8,445 bases of DNA from an uncultured Chromatiaceae bacterium (GTDB lineage Bacteria > Pseudomonadota > Gammaproteobacteria > Enterobacterales > Alteromonadaceae), in contig CAMLSF010000158.1 of assembly GCA_946482615.1 (NCBI GenBank), forward strand, positions 1 through 8,445. The letters are read 5' to 3'. A program made the position numbers and the translations under genes. Every line of letters starts with the position of its first letter. Position 1 is the stretch's first letter. The notes beneath the pieces are model-generated. The model saw only the letters and a list, made by a program, of their open reading frames with translations, searched no databases and was not told the DNA's origin. This document shows positions 1 to 5,324 of this stretch, in pieces.

Positions 1-618
1 GTTGCTGAGGCTATTCGTAGGGAAATGGAATTATTGCCCTGGGAAACGGCCTATGTTGAAGCTGGGAAACCAAAAAAAACAGATATGCGTAAAATGGACA
101 GAATGCAACGACAGCAAGTATTGCAGCAGGTTGTACTTTCTGCACGCGAAGACAAGTATCAGTTTTGCTATGACACCTACATGCTCATTACCCATTATTT
201 GCAAAAAACCAATCCACACAGTGTATTGCATGCCTTTGTAGAGCATTTATGTGGTGAAGCTATGTTGCAGTTTATGCGCGAGATCACTGGTGCACCACAC
301 ATTATAAAAGCGGATGCGCAAGCGAGTTGCTATTTGCCCGGACACTTTTTAAAGCAACATGACGATGATGGAAAACCCAGTAATCAGGAAAGAATAGTCG
401 CATACACCATAGGATTCAGTGCGCCCTGGCAAGCGCACTGGGGTGGATTGTTGCATTTGCAAAACGAAGCGGGTGAAGTAGAGCAATCGCTGATACCAAG
501 TTTTAATACCCTCACTATATTCTCTGTGCCACGACAGCATTTTGTTTCTCAGGTGGCAAGCTACTGCCCTGAGCCACGTTTGAGCATTGTCGGCTGGTTT
601 CGCAGTGATAGAAACTAA
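1..618 (+). CDS. 2OG-Fe(II) oxygenase, prolyl-hydroxylase-like (5' end outside window)
   Basis: A probable 2-oxoglutarate/Fe(II)-dependent dioxygenase of the Tpa1/proline-4-hydroxylase-like group (COG3751 type), which would hydroxylate a protein or peptide side chain in the cytoplasm. The frame is open from the first base. Translation upstream of the ATG at 25 (VAEAIRRE) continues naturally into MELLPW, resembling the N-terminal helix of this family, so I treat the gene as partial rather than starting at 25. Counted from the window edge, the iron ligands look like H120-x-D122 (within KQHDDDG) and H180 (RQHFVS). R193 in RLSIVGWFR is the likely 2-oxoglutarate-binding arginine. No signal peptide is visible in the part present. 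The stop overlaps the next start by one base (TAATG), which suggests translational coupling with the second hydroxylase. The family is fairly secure; the substrate is unknown. Confidence 0.82.
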   Translation, partial: VAEAIRREMELLPWETAYVEAGKPKKTDMRKMDRMQRQQVLQQVVLSAREDKYQFCYDTYMLITHYLQKTNPHSVLHAFVEHLCGEAMLQFMREITGAPHIIKADAQASCYLPGHFLKQHDDDGKPSNQERIVAYTIGFSAPWQAHWGGLLHLQNEAGEVEQSLIPSFNTLTIFSVPRQHFVSQVASYCPEPRLSIVGWFRSDRN

Positions 619-1928
619 TGGACAACATTATGAATACATTATCTTCTGAAGAGCTTCAGCGACAGGCTGAAGAAGGTGTTGCCGGGGCTCAGCTTCAGCT
701 GGGCCTGCTTGCGTTAAAGCAAGACGACTTCCGTACAGCTTTGCATTGGTTACATAAAGCCGCTGAACAAAAAATACCTAAGGCTGCTGAGGTGATTGGT
801 ACTTTATTATTAACAGGACAAGGTGTACGACAAAATGCTGAATTGGCTTTTGAATATTTTCGCAGTGCGGGTTTAGGCGGAGATGCTCAGGCCTTATATC
901 GTTGTGCTGAACTTATGTATCGTGGTAAAGAAATTAATCAGGATCAAGTCGGAGCTTTGGATTGTCTGATTGCCTCAGCACAGCAAGGATATCCATTGGC
1001 GTTGCGTGCTGCAGCGTTTTTTCTCTCTCGTCAAAGTAAAGCTCAGTTGGCCGAGGCTTGCCTTCGTTTGGCGGCTTATGCAGGAGATCCCTTTAGTCAG
1101 CATAGTCTGGCTTTGTTGCTGGAGAAGCAGGAACCGGCTGAAGCTATGCATTGGTTCGGTTTAGCAGCAAACGAGAAATTAAGTCAGGCTAAAGCGAGAT
1201 TTTTACAGTTGCAGCACAACTCAGTAGTCCCGGCGCCACGTCAGTCAGAAGATCTGGGCGAAATTTTTGAACACGTCAGGACTCAGCTGTCAGATTTAAC
1301 TATCCCTCAGATCACATCAAGCTTTGAGGCCAAAACGCTGAATGGAAGTCCAAAAGTGCAAGTGGTGGAGCAGGTCTTTGATCAAATGGAACTGGATTAT
1401 GTGATCCATCATGCGACCCCTATGCTTGAACCTGCCCAGGTGGTGCATGACAACGCCAGTACCAGTTATCATCACTATCGTACAGGCCAGACGGCAGCGA
1501 TAGGAGGCCGTAATCTGGACATAGTGCTGTTCTGGTTACATGAACGAATTACCGGACAAATAGGCTTAACTCAGGCGCAAGCTGAACCTGCCGCTGTGAT
1601 TCAGTACCTGCCGGGTCAGGAATACAAAGTCCATCTGGATATTTTACCTGTGGGTTCTGATTTCGTACTGCCTGCACAAGGTGGTCAGCGCCAGGTGACC
1701 GCACTGCTGTATTTAAATGACGATATGCAAGGTGGTGAAACGGCTTTTCCTAAGCTGAACTTATCAGTCCGGCCAGTCAGGGGCTCTTTGTTGGTATTCC
1801 ATAATTGTGATGAAGAGGGGGAGTATTATCCTGACAGCCTTCATTCAGGCACTGCCGTAGAGCAGGGCGAAAAGTGGGTTATGTCCTGTTGGTACAGGCA
1901 ATTTGCTTTGCCGGGGCGCCAGTCTTAA
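618..1928 (+). CDS. Sel1-repeat / prolyl 4-hydroxylase fusion protein
   Basis: A 436-residue protein in two parts. Residues about 15-200 are helical Sel1/TPR-like repeats, with Ala/Gly-spaced units such as ALHWLHKAAE and AMHWFGLAA, likely a protein-binding scaffold. Residues about 245-430 form a prolyl-4-hydroxylase alpha-type 2OG-Fe(II) domain. The catalytic set is complete: H339-x-D341 (YKVHLD), H409 (DSLHSG) and K419 (GEKW) for 2-oxoglutarate, with the typical LLYLND, GGETAFP and GSLLVFHN stretches. No signal peptide or membrane segment is seen, so cytoplasmic action is inferred. The ATG at 618 overlaps the upstream stop. A second ATG at 630 is possible, but neither has a clear Shine-Dalgarno sequence, so coupling favours 618. 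A natural inference is that the repeats recruit the protein to be hydroxylated; the target is unknown. An intrinsic terminator follows directly. Confidence 0.88.
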   Translation: MDNIMNTLSSEELQRQAEEGVAGAQLQLGLLALKQDDFRTALHWLHKAAEQKIPKAAEVIGTLLLTGQGVRQNAELAFEYFRSAGLGGDAQALYRCAELMYRGKEINQDQVGALDCLIASAQQGYPLALRAAAFFLSRQSKAQLAEACLRLAAYAGDPFSQHSLALLLEKQEPAEAMHWFGLAANEKLSQAKARFLQLQHNSVVPAPRQSEDLGEIFEHVRTQLSDLTIPQITSSFEAKTLNGSPKVQVVEQVFDQMELDYVIHHATPMLEPAQVVHDNASTSYHHYRTGQTAAIGGRNLDIVLFWLHERITGQIGLTQAQAEPAAVIQYLPGQEYKVHLDILPVGSDFVLPAQGGQRQVTALLYLNDDMQGGETAFPKLNLSVRPVRGSLLVFHNCDEEGEYYPDSLHSGTAVEQGEKWVMSCWYRQFALPGRQS

Positions 1929-2302
1929 CGTCGAAGCTCAGGAGCTTGCTCCTGAGCTTTTTTATCACAGGCTTTACAGCGTTGTGACGCTGGATCGAAT
2001 TCCAGGCGTTCTGCTTCAATCTGCTCTTCACAATCTGCGCATATACCATAGATACCCAACTTAATTTGACTGATCGCCGCCTGAACTTTCTCCAGCCTGC
2101 GTTTAGGTGCTGCCAGAAAAGACGGGCAATACTGACTCAGGCTTTCAGGCCAAAGCTGTGCCGGCGTTTGCAGCAGTTGGTTGCGTAGTCTGGTGTCATC
2201 TGCATTAGTGCTTTGTTGTAATATCTGCAGTATGCTTTGTTCCAACTGACTGTGTTCCCATTCAAGCTTTTCCAGGTTTGGGGTCGGATGAAGTATAGTC
2301 AT
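1925..2302 (-). CDS. Small DksA/TraR-type C4 zinc-finger protein
   Basis: A 125-residue protein of the DksA/TraR family, whose members bind in the RNA polymerase secondary channel and alter promoter response. The C-terminal half holds the signature IYGICADC...RLEFDPASQRCKAC, with zinc ligands C88, C91, C109 and C112. The N-terminal half (about 10-30 and 65-82) can form helices, but it is shorter than in E. coli DksA (151 residues). I do not see the acidic DxxDxA motif of the DksA coiled-coil tip, so this is a divergent paralogue, not housekeeping dksA. The start is well supported: on the minus strand an AAGGAG (plus-strand 2309-2314) precedes the ATG by six bases. The gene converges on the hydroxylase gene, the two sharing TTAA at 1925-1928. 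It diverges from the hvfA-like gene across a 157-base gap. Its last residues (about EQAPELRR) are encoded by the terminator hairpin of the opposing transcript. Target promoters are unknown. Confidence 0.85.
   Translation of the reverse strand: MTILHPTPNLEKLEWEHSQLEQSILQILQQSTNADDTRLRNQLLQTPAQLWPESLSQYCPSFLAAPKRRLEKVQAAISQIKLGIYGICADCEEQIEAERLEFDPASQRCKACDKKAQEQAPELRR
1934..1963 (+). terminator. Intrinsic terminator of the dioxygenase operon
   Basis: A 12-bp perfect inverted repeat has arms at 1934-1945 and 1948-1959, with the innermost G/C bases probably opening into a small loop. It is followed by a T-run at 1958-1963. The orientation suits the rightward transcript ending at 1928. On the opposite strand no T-run follows, so it is one-directional. 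It lies wholly within the 3' coding end of the convergent zinc-finger gene. Confidence 0.85.
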
Positions 2303-2354
2303 GGTCTGCTCCTTGAGTTTCCTGTAGTGTGAAACAGGTTCAAAGGACTGGTGC

Positions 2355-2363
2355 TGATATAAA
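2355..2363 (+). promoter_or_regulatory. Candidate extended -10 element for the RiPP operon
   Basis: A TG-A-TATAAA sequence resembles an extended sigma-70 -10 box. No good -35 hexamer is found at 16-18 bases upstream. Use of this site would give a leader of about 90 bases before the precursor start at 2460, including the dyad at 2408-2434. The whole gap 2303-2459 is AT-rich and must also carry the promoter of the divergent zinc-finger gene, for which I see no convincing match. Confidence 0.3.
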
Positions 2364-2407
2364 TCAATAACTATGAAAATCTTTTAAAATACGCGAAATT
2401 TTTTTTG

Positions 2408-2434
2408 AGTCACCAAGGTCTATTCTTGGCAACT
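2408..2434. promoter_or_regulatory. Interrupted 27-bp dyad upstream of hvfA-like gene, possible operator
   Basis: Arms CCAAG (2413-2417) and CTTGG (2425-2429) are separated by seven bases. The symmetry continues outward, after a two-base unmatched step on each side, to AGT (2408-2410) and ACT (2432-2434). It sits 26-52 bases upstream of the precursor start codon. It could be a repressor or activator site, or a weak leader hairpin. No known regulator motif is recognised. Confidence 0.35.
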
Positions 2435-2459
2435 TAATGCAACCACAAGGAACATTGTT

Positions 2460-2777
2460 ATGAAATCAAATAAAACTACTGCTGTTGCTGTCAGTGCTTT
2501 AGTGCTGGGTTCTTTAGCCACCCTGAGCGTAAGCGCAAATGCCAATCCGTTTTCTGCTGAGCAATTAAATGCGGGTTATCAGTTAGCCTCTGCGGAAGCT
2601 TCTTGTGGCGCTGACAAGGCCAAAGATAAAGAAGCCAAGTGCGGCGAAGATAAAGCCAAAGATAAAGAAGGCAAATGTGGTGAAGGCAAATGTGGCGGCG
2701 ATAAAAAAGACGCCAAAGACAAAGAAAAAACCAAAGAAGCTAAATGTGGTGAAGGCAAGTGCGGAGGCATGGCCTGA
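2460..2777 (+). CDS. hvfA: HvfA-type RiPP metallophore precursor (bufferin-like)
   Basis: A 105-residue exported precursor peptide. Residues 1-28 form a Sec signal peptide: KSNK, then a hydrophobic stretch VAVSALVLGSLATLSV, then the likely cleavage site ANA|NP. The rest is a low-complexity Lys/Glu/Asp/Gly chain with six cysteines (C49, C61, C73, C78, C96, C101), each inside an E-(A/G)-(K/S)-C-G motif. There is one EASCG, two EAKCG and three EGKCG, with two tandem pairs of the form CGEGKCGG. In the Haemophilus Hvf family, EGKCG cysteines are converted by the MNIO enzyme HvfB into oxazolone/thioamide-type groups, and related bufferins bind copper. A periplasmic copper-sequestering role is therefore inferred. 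AAGGAA at 2447-2452 precedes the ATG by seven bases. The maturase and partner genes follow directly. Older annotation may call such proteins just low-complexity protein. The KAKDKE spacers and 17-bp DNA repeats suggest growth by internal duplication. Confidence 0.85.
   Translation: MKSNKTTAVAVSALVLGSLATLSVSANANPFSAEQLNAGYQLASAEASCGADKAKDKEAKCGEDKAKDKEGKCGEGKCGGDKKDAKDKEKTKEAKCGEGKCGGMA
2619..2758 (+). repeat. Internal direct repeats in the hvfA-like gene
   Basis: Two 16-bp identical copies lie at 2619-2634 and 2655-2670, 36 bases apart and in frame; they encode the KAKDKE spacer. Two 17-bp identical copies lie at 2673-2689 and 2742-2758, 69 bases apart and in frame; they encode the KCGEGK core. 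Both spacings are multiples of three, so gain or loss of a unit keeps the reading frame and changes the number of modifiable cysteines. Confidence 0.8.
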
Positions 2778-2788
2778 TATCGCCTCCT

Positions 2789-2812
2789 GTCAGCCTGCCA
2801 GTGCAGGCTGAC
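2789..2812 (+). promoter_or_regulatory. Perfect 10-bp hairpin between precursor and maturase genes
   Basis: GTCAGCCTGC (2789-2798) pairs perfectly with GCAGGCTGAC (2803-2812) around a CAGT loop. Only a broken T-stretch (TGCTTTCT) follows, so it is at best a leaky terminator. It ends eight bases before the Shine-Dalgarno of the maturase gene. It probably lets the precursor be made in excess over its enzymes, by partial termination or by protecting the 3' end of a short precursor mRNA. A second, weaker pairing (GGAGGC at 2763-2768 with GCCTCC at 2782-2787) spans the precursor stop codon. Confidence 0.65.
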
Positions 2813-2831
2813 TGCTTTCTAAGGAGAACTT

Positions 2832-3680
2832 ATGTCTGATTTCCCTTTTGGTTTAGCTGCACATCAGGTGGGCTTGGGTCTGCGGCGGGAAATGCTGGAC
2901 TCCGTATTGGCTCAGCAGCAGGCCGATATCGACTTTTTTGAAGTCGCACCGGAAAACTGGCTGCCTTATGGTGGAACTTACCAAAAAAAATTCCGGGAGC
3001 TGACTGAACGATATCCTTTTATCTGCCATGGTTTGTCTTTGTCTTTAGGCAGTCCTGATCCATTGGATTTAGATTTTGTCCGTCAAATCAAAGCCTTTTT
3101 AAAAGAGCATAAGATCAAGCTCTACAGCGAGCACTTAAGTTACTGCTCTGCCTCAGGGCATCTGTACGATTTATTGCCTATTCCTTTTACAGAAGAAGCC
3201 GCAGTTTATGTGGCCGGGCGTATTCGTAGAGTGCAGGATATTCTTGAACAGCCTTTAGTGATTGAAAATGTCTCTTATTATGCGGCGCCGGGTCAGGAAT
3301 TGTCAGAGCTTGAGTTTACCAATGCAGTGTTGGAACTGGCTGACTGCAGGCTACTTCTGGATGTGAATAATATTTATGTTAATTCAGTAAATCACGGCTA
3401 CGATGCGTTGACCTTTTTAAAAGGACTGCCAACACAACGTATCGCCTATGGTCATGTCGCAGGGCATTACCGCCAACATGAGAATTTACTGATTGATACC
3501 CATGGTGCTGATGTTTCTGATCCGGTCTGGGCTTTGTTAGCTGAAGCTTATCTGCAGCATGGGCTGTTTCCGACATTGCTGGAGCGGGATTTTAATATTC
3601 CGGATATGCAGCAGTTGCAGGCAGAGCTTAAGCATATCCGTTCTTTACATCCCGGTTCAGCTATTCAATTAAGGGCCTGA
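2832..3680 (+). CDS. hvfB: HvfB-type MNIO RiPP maturase (DUF692)
   Basis: A 282-residue multinuclear non-heme iron-dependent oxidative enzyme (DUF692/MNIO, TIM-barrel fold), expected to oxidise cysteines of the adjacent precursor in the cytoplasm before export. Family landmarks appear in order: GLGLRREM near the start, FFEVAPENW with E37 and E41, CHGLSLSLG with H66, SEHLSY with H101, VIENVSYY with E145, LLDVNNIYVN with D177 and N180, GHVAGH with H208 and H212, DTHG with H224, and LLERDFNIP with E251. These His/Asp/Glu positions are the type that bind the iron cluster; I cannot say exactly which bind which iron. No signal peptide or transmembrane segment is present. AAGGAG at 2821-2826 lies five bases before the ATG. 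The next gene starts one base after the stop. The length is typical and no key residue seems missing. Confidence 0.93.
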   Translation: MSDFPFGLAAHQVGLGLRREMLDSVLAQQQADIDFFEVAPENWLPYGGTYQKKFRELTERYPFICHGLSLSLGSPDPLDLDFVRQIKAFLKEHKIKLYSEHLSYCSASGHLYDLLPIPFTEEAAVYVAGRIRRVQDILEQPLVIENVSYYAAPGQELSELEFTNAVLELADCRLLLDVNNIYVNSVNHGYDALTFLKGLPTQRIAYGHVAGHYRQHENLLIDTHGADVSDPVWALLAEAYLQHGLFPTLLERDFNIPDMQQLQAELKHIRSLHPGSAIQLRA

Positions 3681-3681
3681 G

Positions 3682-4419
3682 ATGAAGTTTCAACAGGTTC
3701 AGCAGCAATTCGTGGCTTATTTACGTTCGCCGGAGCAAAGCGAACGGCCTGCTAATGTGCAGCAGGAACGTCTGGATGTATACCGGGAGTTGTTGTTTAA
3801 CAATGTGGCAGCTTTTGTCAGCAGTGCTTTTCCCGTACTGAAGTCTCTGTATTCAGAGCAAGCCTGGCAACAGAGGGTACAGCTGTTTTTTGCGCTTTAT
3901 CGCTGCGAAAATCCATTCTTTTTATCCATAGCTAAAAGTTTTTTAGATTTTTTACAGGACCAGTATCAGCTTCAGCAGGATGACCAGGTTTTTATGCTGG
4001 AATTGGCGCACTACGAATGGCTGGAACTGGAGCTGGCTACACGCAAAGCACAGGCAGGGCCTGCAGTGACAGATGTAAAAAATCAGGCGCTGCAGTTGTC
4101 TGAACTGGCCTCAGTGCAGGCTTATCAGTACCCGGTGCATAAAATTTGTGTTGAGTTTCAACCGACAGAAACTGAAGCCAGCTTTTTGCTTATTCATCGT
4201 GACCATGATGATGCAGTGAAATTTATTGCTCTGAACCAACTGACCACTTTATTACTGCAGTTGTTAGCTCAGCAGCCAGGTTTAACTCTGACAGAGCTGG
4301 TGGAGGAGTTAATACCTTATGTGCCACAACTGGATGCTGGCCAGCTCTTGTCAGGCGCTGAACAAATACTGCTGAATTTTACCGCTAAAGGTATAGTGCA
4401 TGCTTTTCAAGCTGACTAA
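3682..4419 (+). CDS. hvfC: HvfC-type RiPP maturation partner (DUF2063)
   Basis: A 245-residue protein of the HvfC/BufC family, which forms a complex with the MNIO enzyme and helps recruit the precursor. The N-terminal DUF2063-type domain (about 1-95) carries the usual RLDVYRELLFNNVAAFVSSAFP stretch (split here as positions 30-51) and the aromatic LFFALYRCENPFF segment. ELAHYEWLELEL at 107-118 follows, and then a less conserved C-terminal domain of about 120 residues. It is soluble, with no signal peptide. The start codon is one base beyond the hvfB-like stop, and AAGGG at 3671-3675 within that gene acts as its ribosome binding site, so the two are tightly co-translated. No terminator follows before the small membrane ORF. 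Tandem placement with precursor and MNIO genes makes the assignment firm. Confidence 0.88.
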   Translation: MKFQQVQQQFVAYLRSPEQSERPANVQQERLDVYRELLFNNVAAFVSSAFPVLKSLYSEQAWQQRVQLFFALYRCENPFFLSIAKSFLDFLQDQYQLQQDDQVFMLELAHYEWLELELATRKAQAGPAVTDVKNQALQLSELASVQAYQYPVHKICVEFQPTETEASFLLIHRDHDDAVKFIALNQLTTLLLQLLAQQPGLTLTELVEELIPYVPQLDAGQLLSGAEQILLNFTAKGIVHAFQAD

Positions 4420-4463
4420 AATTCATTACCATGTTCTACCTTTTTAGTGAGTGAGCTCCGATC

Positions 4464-4583
4464 ATGGCAGACGAAAATTTTAAAGAATCTTTTGGCATTG
4501 GCCAATTAGTGTTACTGATAGTGGTTTTTCTGGCGTGTTTATGCCTTCCTCCAATTATCAGCTGGGTTCGCTTTTTCAGCTAA
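4464..4583 (+). CDS. Small single-pass membrane protein, unknown function
   Basis: A 39-residue ORF that I do not recognise. It begins [11 protein letters not shown], a polar and mildly acidic N-terminus. It continues with one hydrophobic segment, about residues 12-32 ([21 protein letters not shown]), containing two cysteines (C25, C27) and a Pro-Pro pair, and ends SWVRFFS with one basic residue. This is the layout of a short inner-membrane peptide. An in-frame TGA at 4452-4454 makes the ATG at 4464 the first possible ATG. The ribosome site is weak (GTGAG at 4451-4455, eight bases upstream). A strong intrinsic terminator starts 16 bases after its stop, which supports a real transcription unit end here. 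No terminator separates it from the hvfC-like gene 44 bases upstream, so it may be the last gene of the RiPP operon, though it could have its own promoter. Confidence 0.55.
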   Translation: MADENFKESFGIGQLVLLIVVFLACLCLPPIISWVRFFS

Positions 4584-4599
4584 ACTTTTTGCGAGTGAT

Positions 4600-4626
4600 A
4601 AAAAACCGCCTTGTGGCGGTTTTTTT
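4600..4626 (+). terminator. Strong intrinsic terminator before apt
   Basis: A CCGCC (4606-4610) / GGCGG (4615-4619) stem with a TTGT loop is flanked by six A (4600-4605) and seven T (4620-4626), which extend the stem. The A/T flanks let it work in both directions. It ends the transcript covering the RiPP operon and/or the 39-residue ORF and insulates apt. It also shows that apt cannot start at the in-frame ATG at 4535 on the same transcript. Confidence 0.9.
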
Positions 4627-4690
4627 ATCTATTTTAAGTCGTGTTGTGTTTCCCGACGTTATTTATGATTTTAAAATCAGGGCTATGAGA

Positions 4691-5239
4691 ATGACTACTG
4701 AATCTCTTTCTGCTTTATTAAGCCAGGTGATCAAAGCTGTGCCTGACTACCCAAAACCAGGTATTTTATTTCGCGACGTCACCAGCCTGATGCTGGACGC
4801 AGACGCCTTTGCCAAAGTGATAGACGCTTTTAAACAACAGTATCAGCACCAGGGTTTTACAAAGATTGTGGGTACTGAATCCCGCGGTTTTATTTTTGGT
4901 GCACCTTTAGCTTATGCGATGGGTTTACCTTTTGTGCCAGTGCGTAAACCTGGTAAGTTACCACGTGAACGTATTGCCCAGTCTTATCAGTTGGAATACG
5001 GTGAAGACACGCTGGAAATTCATAAAGATGCGATAGTGGCAGGAGATAAGGTATTGTTAGTGGATGACTTATTGGCTACAGGTGGTACTATTGCCGCAAC
5101 AACCAGTTTAGTCGAACGTTTAGGTGGCAAAGCGACAGACGCTGCTTTTGTGGTGAATCTGCCGGATTTAGGCGGACAAGCACGTTTAGAAAAGCTTGGG
5201 TTGAATCTTTATAGTCTGGTTGAATTCGCAGGCGATTAA
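4691..5239 (+). CDS. apt: Adenine phosphoribosyltransferase
   Basis: Cytosolic purine-salvage enzyme converting adenine and PRPP to AMP and pyrophosphate. The 182 residues match E. coli Apt (183) almost end to end: [15 protein letters not shown] at 19-33, the [13 protein letters not shown] loop at 60-72, [13 protein letters not shown] at 81-93, and the PRPP-binding motif [14 protein letters not shown] at 121-134 with its acidic pair D125-D126. The frame is open back to 4535, but that extension runs through the terminator at 4600-4626 and has no family counterpart. The ATG at 4691 has AGGG (4679-4682) eight bases upstream. A second ATG at 4685 (adding MR) is possible but too close to that site. 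The promoter must lie in 4627-4680; TATGAT at 4664-4669 is a possible -10 without a good -35. dnaX follows after 85 bases with no terminator visible. Confidence 0.96.
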   Translation: MTTESLSALLSQVIKAVPDYPKPGILFRDVTSLMLDADAFAKVIDAFKQQYQHQGFTKIVGTESRGFIFGAPLAYAMGLPFVPVRKPGKLPRERIAQSYQLEYGEDTLEIHKDAIVAGDKVLLVDDLLATGGTIAATTSLVERLGGKATDAAFVVNLPDLGGQARLEKLGLNLYSLVEFAGD

Positions 5240-5324
5240 TTCCAATCTAGCCTAAGTCATTGGAGTGGCAGTGCAGCCAACAAAGCTGTAGCTTCAGGGA
5301 CAAAGGCTAAAACAGGTGGGTGGC

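Noticed and set aside
2350..2400. Fur-box-like AT-rich sequence upstream of the RiPP operon
   Set aside because: Only scattered GATA/ATC matches; no convincing 19-bp Fur palindrome could be aligned.
2619..2758. Possible CRISPR or tandem satellite repeat
   Set aside because: The repeats are few, in frame and coding for the RiPP precursor spacers; there are no unique spacers of even length.
2579..2770. Antisense ORF over the hvfA-like gene with Pro/His/Ser repeats
   Set aside because: Its repeats are only the reverse reading of the ExKCG repeat DNA.
4535..4690. N-terminal extension of apt starting at the ATG at 4535
   Set aside because: It would translate through the intrinsic terminator at 4600-4626, overlaps the small membrane ORF, and has no counterpart in Apt proteins; the ATG at 4691 gives the normal length.
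5316..5324. GTG start of dnaX at 5316
   Set aside because: It overlaps the Shine-Dalgarno-like AGGTGG and adds residues absent from the family; the ATG at 5325 yields the standard [12 protein letters not shown].
5240..5324. Promoter or terminator in the apt-dnaX gap
   Set aside because: Only 4-bp inverted repeats and no paired -35/-10 hexamers could be found.
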